This document shows, piece after piece, positions 1 to 12,103 of a stretch of 64,000 nucleotides of DNA. A program made the position numbers and the translations under genes. Each line of letters opens with the position of its first letter. Position 1 is the stretch's first letter. The notes under the pieces were generated by a model, which was given only the letters and a program-made list of their open reading frames with translations, did not search any database and was not told the origin of the DNA. Source of the stretch: Symbiodinium kawagutii (taxonomy: Eukaryota; Sar; Dinophyceae; Suessiales; Symbiodiniaceae); assembly GCA_009767595.1 (NCBI GenBank), contig VSDK01018977.1, positions 282,739 to 346,738 on the forward strand, given 5' to 3'.

Positions 1-179
1 AAGAGTGTCTCACCGAGAGTGTCTTACAAAGAGTGTCTCACAAAGAGTGTCTTACCAGGAGTGTCTCACCAAGAGTGTCCCACCAAGAGTGTCTCACCAA
101 GAGTGTCCCACCAGGAGTGTCCCACCAAGAGTGTCTCACCAAGAGTGTCTTACGAAGAGAGTCCGACCAAGAGTGTGAG
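1..179. repeat. 14-bp minisatellite
   Basis: About twelve head-to-tail copies of a 14-bp unit close to GAGTGTCTCACCAA, with single-base changes between copies. It begins before the window edge. Reading frames through it on both strands are a consequence of the repeat and are not taken as genes. Confidence 0.95.
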
Positions 180-313
180 CATTCGGGTTCGTGGGCTTCA
201 TCTTGTTTTTTGAATTTAATTAAACTAGTTGTAAACCCACAAGATTTTGCGGTCCCCAAGTTGTAAACCCTAGGTTTGTTGAGAAACCATGACAGCCATG
301 GTTCTTTTACCAG

Positions 314-432
314 TCGACTGTCATGGCTGGTGGGTTGGTTTCGCGACCGCCTGGGATTCCTCTGGGAAACAAGGAGCAGAAGCGCCCACTAAAGCAACCA
401 GGCGACCATGAATGCTGGTTGAATGATCAATG
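314..432 (+). CDS. candidate internal exon, unknown protein
   Basis: Starts after an AG acceptor (TTTTACCAG) and ends at a strong GTAAGT donor. The frame from the first base is open for 39 codons, with an internal ATG and the stretch NKEQKRPLKQPGDHECW. A second frame is also open, so the frame is not certain. No family recognised. Confidence 0.33.
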
Positions 433-741
433 GTAAGTGAATGGTTGATTACCAGGTTGATGATGAATTAATGGTTAATGATGTTCAATGATGGTCAATC
501 GGTTGTCCATGATGGTCAATATCTAGCTTATAACGCTCAATCATGGTTGACTCTTGGCGATCGAGCTCTTCAATGACCCCCTATACTATACTTGGTCATC
601 GGTCACCAGCTGTTGAGCTGGTGACGCTGATAATGGCGTATCAAAAGCGGAATCTACCATTGCTCAGCATGGTGATAACGATTCTGCTGATGATCAGATC
701 GAGGGCAGCAATGATAAGGTATAGATCATAGCTGGAGATAG

Positions 742-845
742 ATGGCATGACCCCCGACCACCAGCGCATCCCGGTCGTCATGTCGTTCTTTGGGGTTGCT
801 GTTGATGGCGCAATTTTTGGTACCTGTTGGCAGCACGTGGGATGA
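742..845 (+). CDS. candidate terminal exon, unknown protein
   Basis: Opens after an AG acceptor and runs about 33 codons to TGA, passing an ATG at 747. It contains a small hydrophobic stretch (VVMSFFGVAVDGAIFG). A GTAAGG donor just downstream (861) is in another frame. Not recognised. Confidence 0.28.
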
Positions 846-902
846 TCACTACAACACCTGGTAAGGTTTCCCGTGTTTCTCTTACTGCTACAGTTGGTTT
901 AG

Positions 903-1108
903 CTCCAGCTTTTTTGTCCCGAGTCATCCCCATGGGAATCCATGTGCAAACTGAGGGACCAGGGAACTCGCCATGAGATTCACGGGGCTTGCAGGTATCG
1001 CTTCAGCTTGCCCGCGGGTGCTGTGTTGCACTTTGATGAGTGGGCTGGACCCAGGGGGCGGTGCTGCCTGAGGCGCAATGATGAGATGTGGAACCATGGC
1101 ATAGCATG
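903..1108 (+). CDS. candidate internal exon, Cys/Arg-rich
   Basis: Bounded by TTTAG at the 5' side and a GTAAGG donor at the 3' side, phase 0 at the start, with 68 open codons. Third positions are about 69 percent G or C, like the better exons here. Residues include FSLPAGAVLHFDEW followed by a Cys/Arg-rich run. A minus-strand frame over the same bases is also open but lacks good borders. Function unknown. Confidence 0.42.
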
Positions 1109-2157
1109 GTAAGGTGGACCTTATAGGGTGGGTTAGAACCTGTACAACTGGCGAGTGCTCAGTTTGGGATGTACATCCAAGTACCTCTATGGCGATATGA
1201 TGGTTCCCATGCACTGTTGCAAGACGCGAACACGCAGGATATGCTGTTCAAAACACTTTTGTATGCCATTCTTGTGAGACACTTTTCGAAGGCTTTCTTA
1301 GAAGACACACTTTTTTGACTGCACTTTTGGACTAATGACTAATGATAGATCCTTATCAATCCACCACCCCTCAGTAGTTTCGGTTTAACCATAAATAGCT
1401 GGTGCTTTACCATCAAATATAGGCGATTTATCAATGGGGCATTTTTTTCGAGGAGGGTCAAGCGATTTGTAAGACGCAGGCGAGACTGAAGACACGACTC
1501 TGAACAATTTTCGCTCTGGCTGTCCCTAAGCTGGAAGCTGAGAATCACCTGTTTTGATAGGTAAAACTATGAATGATGCATTTTCCACTTCCAAATTAAT
1601 TCGCCAGAGAGTAATCTTGTAGAACTCGTGTTTGATTGAGCAAGAGACCACAGCACTAAATGTACCACACTTTCAGAAATGGTTCCATGTCCGAGGCTCA
1701 AAGGGAAGCAGATGCTGGCCATGTATCTTCTACATTCATGGATACTCATTGAATGCTACGCCTGCAATCGTGAATATGTACAGGCAGGTGGTGCAGTGCA
1801 ATGTGCATTACATTCCCATTTCTACAGACATGCAATAGACACATGGCTGGGCACTTGTTGCTGAAGGAGGGCTGTGGTGGTCTCCCCCAAAACCAACCCC
1901 CAGAAACCTGAGCGTTTAAGCCTGGTCGACCGGCGGACTTCCAGGTGCATAGCGGTTCATGAACCAAGCAGGGCAAAATGGTACCCATGAACCAAGCTAC
2001 CTATGACTGGCCGCAGGTAGCTTACTTACCTCCAAGCTTGGACACGGAGATTCCAGGTTGAAGCCACGCATGAAAAAATCAATCTGTAGTTCCTGTTGAA
2101 CATGAGATTTCTCAGAGCACTACCCCGGTAGAGCTTCAGACAGCTTGCACCTTGCAG

Positions 2158-2291
2158 GACGCGGATTCGCCTCTCCCAGGCCTGTGACCTTCCTCTTCGC
2201 GACACGGTCAGAGGATTTGGTTCCACCCAGTGCCTCGGAAGATGAAAACTGGAGGCTGTCGCGTGGTGCAAGGGACGGTGCCAACCTATGA
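2158..2291 (+). CDS. candidate exon, unknown protein
   Basis: GC-rich patch beginning after a CTTGCAG acceptor. One frame is open to a TGA and contains RSEDLVPPSASEDENWRLSR. A second frame is open for 28 codons. The exon position is better supported than the frame. Confidence 0.3.
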
Positions 2292-2824
2292 GGTTTATAT
2301 TGGTTGGTCGTGGTTTGTGATTATGCAACATTTTTCATAAGGATAAGCAACCACGACGATATATATGTGGTTGATCGAAGAAATCCGGGATGACCAAATC
2401 ATGATCAAAAAGGTGGGGAAATGTTTCTATCGTTTGGGGGATGACTCTCTCTCTCTCTCTCCATACATATAAAGTAAATATATGTAAATATGCAAACACG
2501 CATCTAAGAGAGTTTGTTTGTGGGATATTGTGCATATCTGCGGACCAATCTGCAGAAGTTTCTGTGGCTGGCCGTCTTACATCAGGGTTTACGTACCACA
2601 TCAACACTGACTGTTTCGGCCCTGGCGGGTTGAGCTCCATGATCGGTTTCCACGCATAATCTGTGGGATGTCAAACGATGTAACTCTAACATTGATGCTT
2701 GGAAAACTTCCTAACGCTCGAATCAAACAAAAATTAGCTTGGGAAACTTTCCCACCCATGGTTTTTGTGGTAATTAATCAAGTATTCCTGTGGAGGAATT
2801 GCCTATGAATTTCTGGTCCTTTAC

Positions 2825-2895
2825 CAGGGCTGCAACGGTGATGGAAGGAAGGTAGCTGTGGACTCCCCCTCTGACTTCCTCAAAACGCAGGCGCG
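2825..2895 (-). CDS. candidate internal exon, minus strand
   Basis: On the minus strand a CCCAACAG acceptor and a GTAAAG donor bracket 71 bases, open throughout (LRKSEGESTATFLPSP). The acceptor falls inside the CATCCCAACAG core shared by several dispersed elements here, so the upstream intron may be element-derived. Not recognised. Confidence 0.3.
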
Positions 2896-3639
2896 CTGTT
2901 GGGATGTTCACTTCTGCATTCTTGGTGGGTTGATATTGACCCATCCCCAGTTTTTGTTTCCTGGCAATCATTGCCGGTGATCGTCCCTTTATCGTCGAGC
3001 AAATCAAGTTGCATGCACATGATTGATATGATCAGCTATAAACCGGTGTCAACCACTATCAATGTCCACCATTCCGAACCTTGTTGAACCATCTTCAACG
3101 AGTATCAACCAATATGAGCAACTACTGTGCTGAGATCTACTGAGCATTGTCAAGCATAAAGTGATGCTTAACCAGCAATCAACCATTGACGATTCCTAAT
3201 CATTGTCAACCAGTATCAACGACTGTAGTGAACCCTTGTTGACTACTACACTCAATATCAATCAATCATCCTCAACAACCATGTAATCAACCATCGTGAA
3301 GAACTAGTCAGGCTTCATATAACCACGGATAAACCCAAAAAATCCACCATGAACTCCCGATGTTTTCCCAACATAGATATAATCAACCATACAATCCACG
3401 AATCTAATAAACCATATGCCATATAATCAACCATAAGGAAACCAAGAATCGTCTGATCAACCTAACGGCAACCATATCATCAACCAGATTAACAACCATT
3501 TGTTCGACCATATAAAGCAACCATGTAGTCAACAGTTCACCAATCTTATAAATCCACAAAAATCCACCATATAATCAAGCCAATGATATTCATTAACCAT
3601 ATCATCACCCATACAAACAACCATGTATTCGACCATATG

Positions 3640-3757
3640 GCCGTGGGTCAAGGCACTGTGCCCCTTGTTCCGCTTTCATTAACCATTGGGTTCCTTACTA
3701 TTGTTGGTTATTACCCCCCATTATTGGTTGGTTGATATTGACCCATAGTCATATAGT
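3640..3757. mobile_element. family C inverted-repeat element
   Basis: Ends GGCCGTGGGTCAA and TTGACCCATAGTC are inverted repeats of each other, with the interior typical of family C. About 118 bp and no coding capacity, so a non-autonomous MITE-like element. Confidence 0.75.
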
Positions 3758-3870
3758 TGGTATAAATCCCCAATAATTGTTACTTATCATCCCCTATTAT
3801 TATATAACCATTAACTAGCTATTATTGACCCTAATGACATGGCTTTCCCAATGTCTTCTTCCAAGCGCAG

Positions 3871-4019
3871 CAAGCATTTCGCGCCGCGAGCGAGCGAGCT
3901 TAGGCATCGTTTGGACCTGGCCCAGTGGGGAGTCGGTGTCCAAGCTTAAGATCGATAGGAGCGAACGAGTGGAGATTCTGCGGGTGTTGGTGCTGGAAGG
4001 GGTGCTGGCGGAGCCTTAG
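3871..4019 (+). CDS. candidate terminal exon, charged helix
   Basis: Follows a CGCAG acceptor and runs 48 codons to TAG. About 76 percent of third positions are G or C. The C-terminal part SKLKIDRSERVEILRVLVLE looks like an amphipathic helix. It ends just before the minisatellite. Family unknown. Confidence 0.42.
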
Positions 4020-4034
4020 AAGGATCACTAGATC

Positions 4035-4660
4035 ATGGTGAAATGATGGTGAAATTGCTGGTGAAATGATGGTGAAATGATGGTGAAATTGCTGGTGAAA
4101 TGATGGTGAAATTGCTGGTGAAATGATGGTGAAATGATGGTGAAAGGATGGTGAAATGATGGTGAAATTGGTGGTGAAATGATGGTGAAAGGATGGTGAA
4201 ATGATGGTGAAATGATGGTGAAATTGCTGGTGAAATGATGGTGAAATGATGGTGAAATTGCTGGTGAATGATGGTGAAATGATGGTTAAATGATGGTTAA
4301 ATTGCTGGTGAAATGATGGTGAAATGATGGTTAAATTGCTGGTGAAATGATGGTGAAAGGATGGTGAAATGATGGTGAAATTGGTGGTGAAATGATGGTG
4401 AAAGGATGGTGAAATGATGGTGAAATGATGGTTAAATTGCTGGTTAAATGATGGTTAAATTGCTGGTGAAATGATGGTGAAAGGATGGTGAAATGATGGT
4501 GAAATGATGGTGAAATGATGGTGAAATGATGGTGAAATGATGGTTAAATTGCTGGTGAAATGATGGTGACATGATGGTGAAATGATGGTGAAATGGTGGT
4601 GAAATGATGGTGAAATGATGGTGAAATGATGGTCACATGATGGTCACATGATGGTCAAAC
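4035..4660. repeat. 11/12-bp minisatellite array
   Basis: About 55 units of GTGAAATGATG (11 bp) interspersed with 12-bp variants such as GTGAAATTGCTG. Higher-order order of the two unit types repeats, which suggests block duplication. No coding potential. Confidence 0.95.
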
Positions 4661-4737
4661 GACGGTCTCTGAGAAAGGTAATGGCTAGAACTTAGCCGGT
4701 TTGTGATCGCAAATCATTGCACATTTTGGGTTCCTGT

Positions 4738-4868
4738 TTGGTGGTTTCTCATAAATTGGAAACCACATATTGGATGGCTAATTGCTGGAAATACAGTATA
4801 TAGTATATACTATACTGTAATCAATATTGAATGATTTGGGGGGTACCCCCAGTGTGAGACACCACCAT
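4738..4868. mobile_element. family A inverted-repeat element
   Basis: Left end GGTGGTTTCTCATAA; right end carries the inverted partner GGGGGGTACCCCC then GTGTGAGACACCACC. Diverged copy of the commonest short element in the window. Confidence 0.7.
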
Positions 4869-5001
4869 TTCAAGAACGATGTGTTTGCGTTGTGATTGAT
4901 TCTCATGTTGATGTCGTTGCTCATCTCGCTGCTGTTCGGGATTCCGCGCCTCATTTCTACAGGTATATATTGTTTTGGAGTTTTGTGTATGTACAAAGCG
5001 G

Positions 5002-5100
5002 TGTTTCTCAAAGCAGGGGATTCCCAAATCATCCCCAAATAGTCTGTTTTAGATGATCCATGAGTGATTGTAGGGGTACCCTAATTTGAGAGACACCCAC
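5002..5100. mobile_element. family A inverted-repeat element
   Basis: Compact copy: GGTGTTTCTCAAAG at the left and TTTGAGAGACACCC at the right, with inverted GGGATTCCC/GGGGTACCC blocks next to the ends. About 99 bp, only about 130 bp from the previous copy. Confidence 0.8.
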
Positions 5101-5499
5101 ATATGTACATATGTGTGACCATCTCCATAAATGTGCGCATGTATGTGTGCCTTGACGTGTTATCCCACAAAATTACAGTCAATGTTAACCCCTCGCATAG
5201 TATGTATAATGATATGGGTGGTCATGATGGATGGTACCGCCAATAGATCGATGGATGCAGCTATATGGAAGCCTACGCCAGCTTGGCAGACAGAATCACC
5301 ATGCCTCACCAATGACTTGGTATAAGGACCTGGACGCCCTTCCATGAATGAATACAGGACATACATGCGAGCTGGCGCCTATGTACTTCTACACATACCA
5401 TGACCATGCCATACGTACAGACATACAACCCTGCATGAATACACAGACGTACCATACCTGCATGAAATCTGCATTTTCAATGTATACTTGGATGTGCAG

Positions 5500-5588
5500 C
5501 TGGGGTGAACCCCTATAACCATGGCATCCTGTCACGAGTGACCAGCAGTGCGCGAGCTACCAGCAGTGCGGGTGCGTATCTAAGTAAG
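5500..5588 (+). CDS. candidate internal exon, pair with 5730
   Basis: Follows a GTGCAG acceptor, open for 29 codons (HGILSRVTSSARATSSAGAY), and ends at an AAG/GTATAT donor in phase 0. The next candidate exon starts in phase 0 after a 141-bp intron, so the two join without a frame break. Serine/alanine-rich; not recognised. Confidence 0.45.
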
Positions 5589-5639
5589 GTATATACTTGG
5601 AAACAGTTGGAACAACCACTATCCGCCATCAACTAACAC

Positions 5640-5712
5640 TAACCATCATGAACCACCATGAATCACCATGAACCACCATGAATCACCATGAACCACCATC
5701 AACCACCACTAT
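5640..5712. repeat. 10-bp tandem repeat
   Basis: Alternating AACCACCATG and AATCACCATG units, lying inside the proposed 141-bp intron between the exons at 5500 and 5730. Confidence 0.85.
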
Positions 5713-5729
5713 TTACTACCATTCTTCAG

Positions 5730-5798
5730 GCCTTGCGGGAAGCCAAGCCGAACAGGACACTGGTGCAAATCTACTTCTCAGAAGCCGTCCGCACCTAG
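5730..5798 (+). CDS. candidate terminal exon
   Basis: Starts exactly after CTTCAG in phase 0 and reads 22 residues (AKPNRTLVQIYFSEAV in the middle) to TAG. 77 percent G or C at third positions. Phase matches the exon ending at 5588. The protein family cannot be told from so short a piece. Confidence 0.48.
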   Translation, partial: ALREAKPNRTLVQIYFSEAVRT

Positions 5799-6720
5799 AG
5801 AGGGCCCGGCCGGTGGTTAATGAATGTTACAGTAATAGTCACAGTACCAATTAATGGTGGTTACTGTAAGCAATTAGTAATTGACTCACAATTGAATGAA
5901 CTTGTTTACTATTAGCCAGGAATTTTATTTCACATTATTAAGTGGTCTTGATTGACAATGAATTGTTGACAATGAACATATTGGTTAGTATCAACCCGAA
6001 TCATTAGTTCAATTCATACTGGTGGCATTGGTAGTTCATTCATTGAACCGCTGGTTCATCAAGGTTCATCATTGTTGCTAATAATCAATCATCGTAAACA
6101 ACTGTTGAGACATGTTGCTGTTGACGACCAATCACCAATCTGAAACTCATGTTGCCGAAATACCAATTGCCAATATAACATCGTTACCAATCAGTACCAA
6201 CTTGCCATTCATAATCAACCTTTCATTGCCAATGCTGGAGTTGTTGATGTTGGCGAAATGTAGATGGCGATCGCCGATAACAGGGTGAGCCATGGAGCAG
6301 CCATGCGAGTCGAATGAAATGCGTGGTAGTGGTTGCTATTCATGATCGTAGTACATAGTAGAAGGAATGTTGAGTTTTGTAGCTATAGGCTTAATCATGA
6401 ATATTAATCATAGCTGATTCATGATGATTTTTGATTAGATATGTAGCTACTTATGTTGTTACAGATGATGGTGGTAGGCATTTGTACACGCAATATAGAG
6501 GAGGTCAGTCGGAATGCACTGGTGGATCAAAAGAGCACAATCTTTTTTGATCTATTTATCAACGGTAACTAGCAGATGGATTTCAAATCTCCCTGCAATT
6601 TTCATACCAACAGATGTTGATAAATCAACCAGTTGGAACAAACTGGGAACATTTTCATGTTGGACAACTGTCCAACGTGAGAAAACTGGAACCTGAGTTT
6701 CTCCCATCGCAATTCCCCAG

Positions 6721-6784
6721 TGAAGATCAGCGTTCTTTTCATGGTGGACCCCTAGGAATGGACGACCCCAACAGGAGCCACTAA
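6721..6784 (+). CDS. candidate terminal exon
   Basis: After a CCCCAG acceptor one frame reads EDQRSFHGGPLGMDDPNRSH to TAA. Hydrophilic tail-like sequence. No family recognised. Confidence 0.3.
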
Positions 6785-6848
6785 CGACCATGATTCACAC
6801 TCTGGTCAACGAAGCTGGGTTGCTATATTTATACTCTGGTAAACTCAG

Positions 6849-6920
6849 CTGGCTTTCCTGGAATATCCGCCATGTACAGTGGTTTGCCCATTGAACAAAT
6901 ATGTGATTTCTTGCGTCGAG
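6849..6920 (+). CDS. candidate internal exon
   Basis: Between an ACTCAG acceptor and a GTCAGT donor: 23 codons including GLPIEQICDFLRRG. It also stays open past the donor to a TGA at about 6962. Function unknown. Confidence 0.3.
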
Positions 6921-7194
6921 GTCAGTCTGTGAGAGGGTACATTATTGATAGTCCACTGTGATGAAGCGGTGGCAATCCGATATGTTTGTCACATTTATCA
7001 AGTATGAACAAAGTAAAGGTATGTACATCTAAGTATTACATTAGTTGCCAAAAGCCATGACAACACCGATCAACATTTGGGCGATGGTTATCATTGCAAT
7101 CATCATCACCATGAGTACAACCTCCAAACTTTGTATGGCCGTGGGTACCCTGTACCCTTCTCTTCATATCCCATGAAGGCCCAGCTGGTTGGGA

Positions 7195-7312
7195 TGTGGC
7201 TGTGGGTCAAAACCCTGTACCCCTGGTTTCCCTATCATTGACCATGGTTTTCTCTATAGGTTGTTGGTTATCATCCCTCATTGGTTGTTTAATATTGAGC
7301 CATAGTCATATA
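7195..7312. mobile_element. family C inverted-repeat element
   Basis: GGCTGTGGGTCAA at the left and TTGAGCCATAGTC at the right, with the family C interior (ACCCCTGGTTTCCC then ATCATTGACC). Non-coding. Confidence 0.78.
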
Positions 7313-7740
7313 GTTGGTATAAATCCCCATGAACTCTTAGTCATCATCCCCTATTAACCATTAACCAGCGCTATGAAATTGGTTGGTGAACCGCTTGATC
7401 CATAGCCACATCTACTGTAGTTGGTATATCCCCTATAGTTGCTAGTTGTTATCCCCCATTAGTAATCATTCAACCAGCTAGTTATTGATGGGTGATATGA
7501 CCCACAACCAGCTAGTTATATGACTCTCGAGGTCATCACCCACCCCGGACACTGGTGGTCGGGAAGTGATGGGCAGTAAAAAACTCAACAACAACCATTC
7601 ATCAGCTAGGAACCATTGGTTAGTTGGTGAACTGCTTGGCCCATAGCCATATACTTGGTATATTAATCCTCTATTATTGTTATATCATCTCCTGTTATTA
7701 ACTATTGTAACCAGCTAGGCTTCACCATTGGTTGGTTGGT

Positions 7741-7838
7741 TCACTGCTTGCCCCAGCTCGCCACCTTGAAGCCATCAGCGACGTCCCATGTCAGCGCCTG
7801 CATCTCAGGTCCATCCCACGGAAGGGCGCGCAGTGGTT
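7741..7838 (-). CDS. candidate terminal exon, minus strand
   Basis: On the minus strand a TCCCGCAG acceptor is followed by 31 codons and TGA, with PEMQALTWDVADGFKVASWG. 77 percent G or C at third positions. A plus-strand frame over the same patch is also open and GC3-rich (AVVLRDELGTRPRARG), so strand is not settled. A related minus-strand string (EMQPLT) occurs near 13065. Confidence 0.37.
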
Positions 7839-8054
7839 CTGCGGGACGAGCTGGGCACCAGGCCGCGCGCCCGTGGTCACCGTGGTCACCCAAGGAAGGC
7901 ATGGTGCTACAGGCAGAAAACCACGCATAGCCCATGGGAACATGATATCCTGGTTGGTGGTTTTAAGCATGGTTAAACATGGTTTATAATAGGTGAAGCA
8001 TGGTTAAACATGGTTAATAATAGGGGACAATAAGTAACAATACTGTTTTAACAA

Positions 8055-8152
8055 CCAGTGGTTGGTGGTTTCAAACATTTCCTATTTTCCCTAGTGATTA
8101 TTAACACATGGTTGGTTGACTAATACTTTTCATAGGGGTTGGAACCACCAAC
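8055..8152. mobile_element. family B inverted-repeat element
   Basis: Left GGTTGGTGGTTTCAAAC and right GGAACCACCAACCAG are inverted partners about 98 bp apart. The interior ATGGTTGGTTGACTAATA is shared by all family B copies. Confidence 0.85.
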
Positions 8153-8794
8153 CAGTATCAATATATGTGGGTTGCCGTGAGCTCGAACAATAGGGCTGTA
8201 TGGGTTCCCCGGGTGAATGTCCACATCTATATCAATATTCCAATAATTGCGAAAAAAAAAGATGAACACTCCACCCCGTATGGTCGCTAGTTGTTGGTCA
8301 AGCACCCATGAGCCATGATGATTGACAGTCTAACTATGACAGTATGGAAACTAACCCGTGGCTACTAAGCATGGTACCAAACATGGTGCTAAGCATGGTA
8401 CTTATTGCTACACTGTCAACACTATTGACCACAATGGAAGGCAATGGACTATTATTCTTGTTCTCTCTCTCTCTCTGTATATATATATATATATTTATTT
8501 AGATAGATTAAATAAAAAAATATATATATATATGATATATATTGATCATGAACCTTCATGAACGGTAACCACTACAGAAACCATCACTCTCTTCTATGCC
8601 TCGCATCGCCAGGCACTTCTTGCCAGTGGATCGACCATGCCCTCCGGGCACCACTGCAGGTGCGCATTGCTGTGGGGGCGTCTATCAGAGCAGTGGTAAA
8701 GCCACAGATTTTGGAAGCGAAGCCGCACGCCAACCTTTTTCTGGCATGATTTGTGCATCGCAGATTGCCATCACCATAGCTTCTTGAAGCAGAG

Positions 8795-8890
8795 ATCATC
8801 CAGGCTGTTGGTGGGGAGCTAAGGAGCCAGGAGTACCCATGTAGCCTTTTGCTGCCAGGACGGTTCTAACCAAATGCTATGATCCCTGTA
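8795..8890. repeat. family F dispersed repeat
   Basis: Segment with GGAGCTAAGGAGCCAGGAG then GGTTCTAACCAAATGC. It matches in order, with divergence, the segments near 13480-13560 and 19445-19680, so it is a dispersed repeat. The open frame over it is not taken as a gene. Confidence 0.55.
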
Positions 8891-9324
8891 TGCCAGAAGT
8901 GTTTTCAGATGCATGTTTGATTCGATAGGTTCTGGCTCTCATGCTTTTCGCCGGTTCGGTTCGCTGGTTGCAGTTCGATTCCTTGCGCTTCATGCAAACA
9001 AATTGGGGTAGATTAACCTGGCCCTGGGTCAGGGACGCCTGTGCCTCAATTTGTTCACTATGAAATGAGCAGATCTTTACTTGTTGTTTTTTGGATGTAA
9101 ACAGAACCTACCCGAGGCTTTGGTATGGTTCACAGAGACACAAGAGCTTTATCCAACATGATAAACCATTGTTGATCAAGAATAAAGCATTGGTTGCGAA
9201 CCATTAACAAACCATAGTTAATCACTTATCATTGCAGTTATCTATATATTTGTAATAACCACATTGGTAGTTGACCAGTTGCTTGGTATCCGTTCTTACC
9301 TACTTATTCAACCAGGATGATTGT

Positions 9325-9437
9325 TAAGCAAAACTAGTTAGTGATTTCGAATACTTTTCACATTGCCCTGGTATTTTGAATGGTTGATTGATTCACAAGC
9401 GTATTTTTCGTAGTGGTGGTTCTACCAACAACCAGGT
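9325..9437. mobile_element. family B inverted-repeat element, diverged
   Basis: Diverged left end, then the typical ATGGTTGATTGATTCACAAG interior and a right end GGTGGTTCTACCAACAACCAG. Confidence 0.6.
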
Positions 9438-10436
9438 TAATCATACGCCATTGTTGACTATTGTTGTTGTTAACCATTAAGAATCCACTACATATGTTTC
9501 ACCATTTGTCAACGACTAGTTGTTAACCATGAAAGAAATCACTTCCTGACCTAATCAGCGGTCAACAATTCACCATTGAGAGTCACCATTCATCACCATC
9601 GTTCATGGTTGACCATTGTTGTTGGTTGGAGTGAGTTCACCATGGGTGACAGACCATCTTTAACCATGACCTATGGTGATGAATCACCCACTATGTTTGT
9701 GAGTTGACCCATGGGTGTCACCGTTAATCACCTACCTTGTTGCGGGTCACTATATCCCTGGGCAACCACCCCTGGGCCCGCGCACATAGGATGCATCCAG
9801 CTGGATTTGGACGGCAGGCGCGACAGTAGCGCCTGAGATGGTTCAGAATGGAGATGAACCATGAATGAGTCAAGTTTATTGAACCATGGTTAGGTATATT
9901 GGTATTGATGGATGATTTGGATTGAATGATGGTGAGGTATAATGGTTCAAATTTATTGAACCAAGATCAGTTGAATCCATTTATTGAACTCAATGCACCA
10001 TTTTATTGATATGCATGGATCATTTGAATGCTTCAGGTTGGTTCAGAATGAACATGGCAACGGATAAGAACTAACAACATCGACTGTGAGCAACAATATC
10101 AACAATCATGAGCTGTAGAAGCTCAGTTGGTGAACATAACTAGGGCAACTACAGCAATTGCTAGTCATAATGAAAATAGCTTCGCTGCTTTCTCATCATA
10201 CAGGGGGCGCCACCTTGTGCCACTAGAAATACTTGATCACATATCATGAACGGCTGAATAGCTTCCCCTCAGCTAACGAGGACTTTTCAAGGGTAAACCA
10301 ATATCCAACAAGTCTTCCAATTTATCTCCATTGAAGTGATTGAAGAGACTAGAGGTTGACGATAGGCTCAGTACATACAACAAGCATGTGGGCCGAGCAT
10401 TGAGCTCAACAAACGACATCTTAGCCAGTTTCATCG

Positions 10437-10628
10437 TCAACTTGAGCTCAGCAACTTGTGGGTGTCTAAGACTAACTCGCGGTGACCAAGCACCAAACGC
10501 TCGTTCATAAACCGCTGCTGGAAAAATGCCCCCTTGTGGTTTTGTATGCTTGTAGCATGTTGCAGCCACAAATAATGGTTGTTCATAGGGCATACTGACA
10601 CAGTGGCAATGTAGCACTTAATGCGTTG
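10437..10628 (-). CDS. candidate terminal exon, minus strand
   Basis: Minus-strand frame opens after a GGTCAG acceptor and runs 63 codons to TGA with FMNERLVLGHRELVLDTHKL near the end. A different minus-strand frame in the same patch is open for 114 codons (10273-10617), so the frame is uncertain. Not recognised. Confidence 0.35.
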   Translation of the reverse strand, partial: QRIKCYIATVSVCPMNNHYLWLQHATSIQNHKGAFFQQRFMNERLVLGHRELVLDTHKLLSSS

Positions 10629-10946
10629 CTGACCTCTAGCTGAAGGAAACAACCAACATGACTTGGCCATTTGGCAACTTGTTGGACGGTGATTCAGAAG
10701 GGACCTCGGATCCCGTCTAATTGCCCATCCTAAATGATGCCGCCAAGTTGCAAATGGCTATCATGCTCATTAACCACATATTATTATGAACATTGATGAA
10801 CCATCATTATCATTCAAGATTGTTGCAGACGATTGCCTATTGATGCTTAGTGATCATCATGAACTATCATCAAACATCATGATGAACCGCCACCATCACC
10901 ATCACCACGTAGTACTTGTTGAACATTGCCGATCTATGGTTAGTCC

Positions 10947-10961
10947 NNNNNNNNNNNNNNN
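10947..10961. other. assembly gap (15 N)
   Basis: Run of 15 undetermined bases. The flanking sequence is AT-rich repeat with a CACCATCAC stretch just upstream. Confidence 1.
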
Positions 10962-11485
10962 TCCTGCTGATCATCCAGTCTAGCCAGTGCGTGAACCTTT
11001 ATGCTTCTTGAGCATCACAGGCAATTGTCAGTCAATAGTTTATTCTTGTTGTTGTTCAATTCCATGATTAGCCCAAACTGTGGTTTTGTTTTCGACCAAT
11101 TAGTGTAGTCAGTATAAACAACCGTTGTTCGCCATGCATCATCACTTACCATCATCTTAATCGGTACGAAATACTTTCAACAAACTCCACGATGCACGAT
11201 TCTCGCTGCCATGCAGTCTGTTTTCCATCAACTAGTCACCCTTTATGATTGGTGAATCACTCGCCATGCCTCTGATTGATATAAATTCCATGAAAGATAT
11301 CATTGAATCACTGGTTTTATTGGATAATTATTTATGATTAGCACAAACCAGTGATCCACCAGTAGATGGTATAGATTCCATTGGATCCAGTGAATCACTG
11401 GTTTTAATCACTATCTGGGGCCTATCTTCACCATACCATAGAATCACTGGCTATTGCTGGTCCACGGTCGCTGGTCGCGGGTTTC

Positions 11486-11650
11486 TCATCTCCACGGCTT
11501 TTCGCGGGTCGTGTCGCTGTGTTGCTGGTCAGCACCCGTCATGGCCACGTCGTGCAGGCGGATCTCCTTGATGCCCAAAGGGAGATCCCGTACAGGTGCA
11601 GCTGCAGGGCTCGTATCAACAACAAGCAACCATGGTAGCAGGGCTCGCAT
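11486..11650 (-). CDS. small ORF or terminal exon, minus strand
   Basis: ATG at 11650 directly after an AG; 54 codons to TGA on the minus strand. From LGIKEIRLHDVAMT onward every third base is G or C for 13 codons, a strong coding-like bias. An alternative exon start is the CCCTGCAG inside the frame. No domain recognised. Confidence 0.45.
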   Translation of the reverse strand: MRALLPWLLVVDTSPAAAPVRDLPLGIKEIRLHDVAMTGADQQHSDTTREKPWR

Positions 11651-12103
11651 CTTCCATCATTCCACCATAGCTGGAAAAAAATTAGGGTTCATAACGAGAA
11701 GATATGAGAAGCAACATCCATAATCTTTTGCGTTTTTTGTTTTCGATTGTTTTCGATAAATCATGGCGGTATCCAACAAGTACTGAGAGTGTTGGCAGTC
11801 ATAAAGTCATAGACAATCACAAGCAGATGTAGCAATATCAAGCAATAAGAACTCACAAGAATAGTACCTCCTGCTTGTGTATACCGACAATCACGATGAA
11901 TAGTCAACACTGTGGATTCGCATGATGGTTGTTTTATTGTCGATTGAGTAGTGAATAGTTGATATTTGTAAACTACTATCCAACATTTGGTTGATTGTAA
12001 TCAATAATACTGTAACATTCCAGGAGGAACTAGTACGATGGATAACAACAACATGCCGGAACCAACAGTGACACGGGGATATAGCGATAAGAACCATGAA
12101 ATG

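Noticed and set aside
4035..4660. CRISPR-like array
   Set aside because: Units are contiguous without unique spacers; it is a minisatellite in a eukaryotic context.
8935..9000. tRNA-like B-box (AGTTCGATTCC)
   Set aside because: No A-box at the right spacing and no cloverleaf could be drawn.
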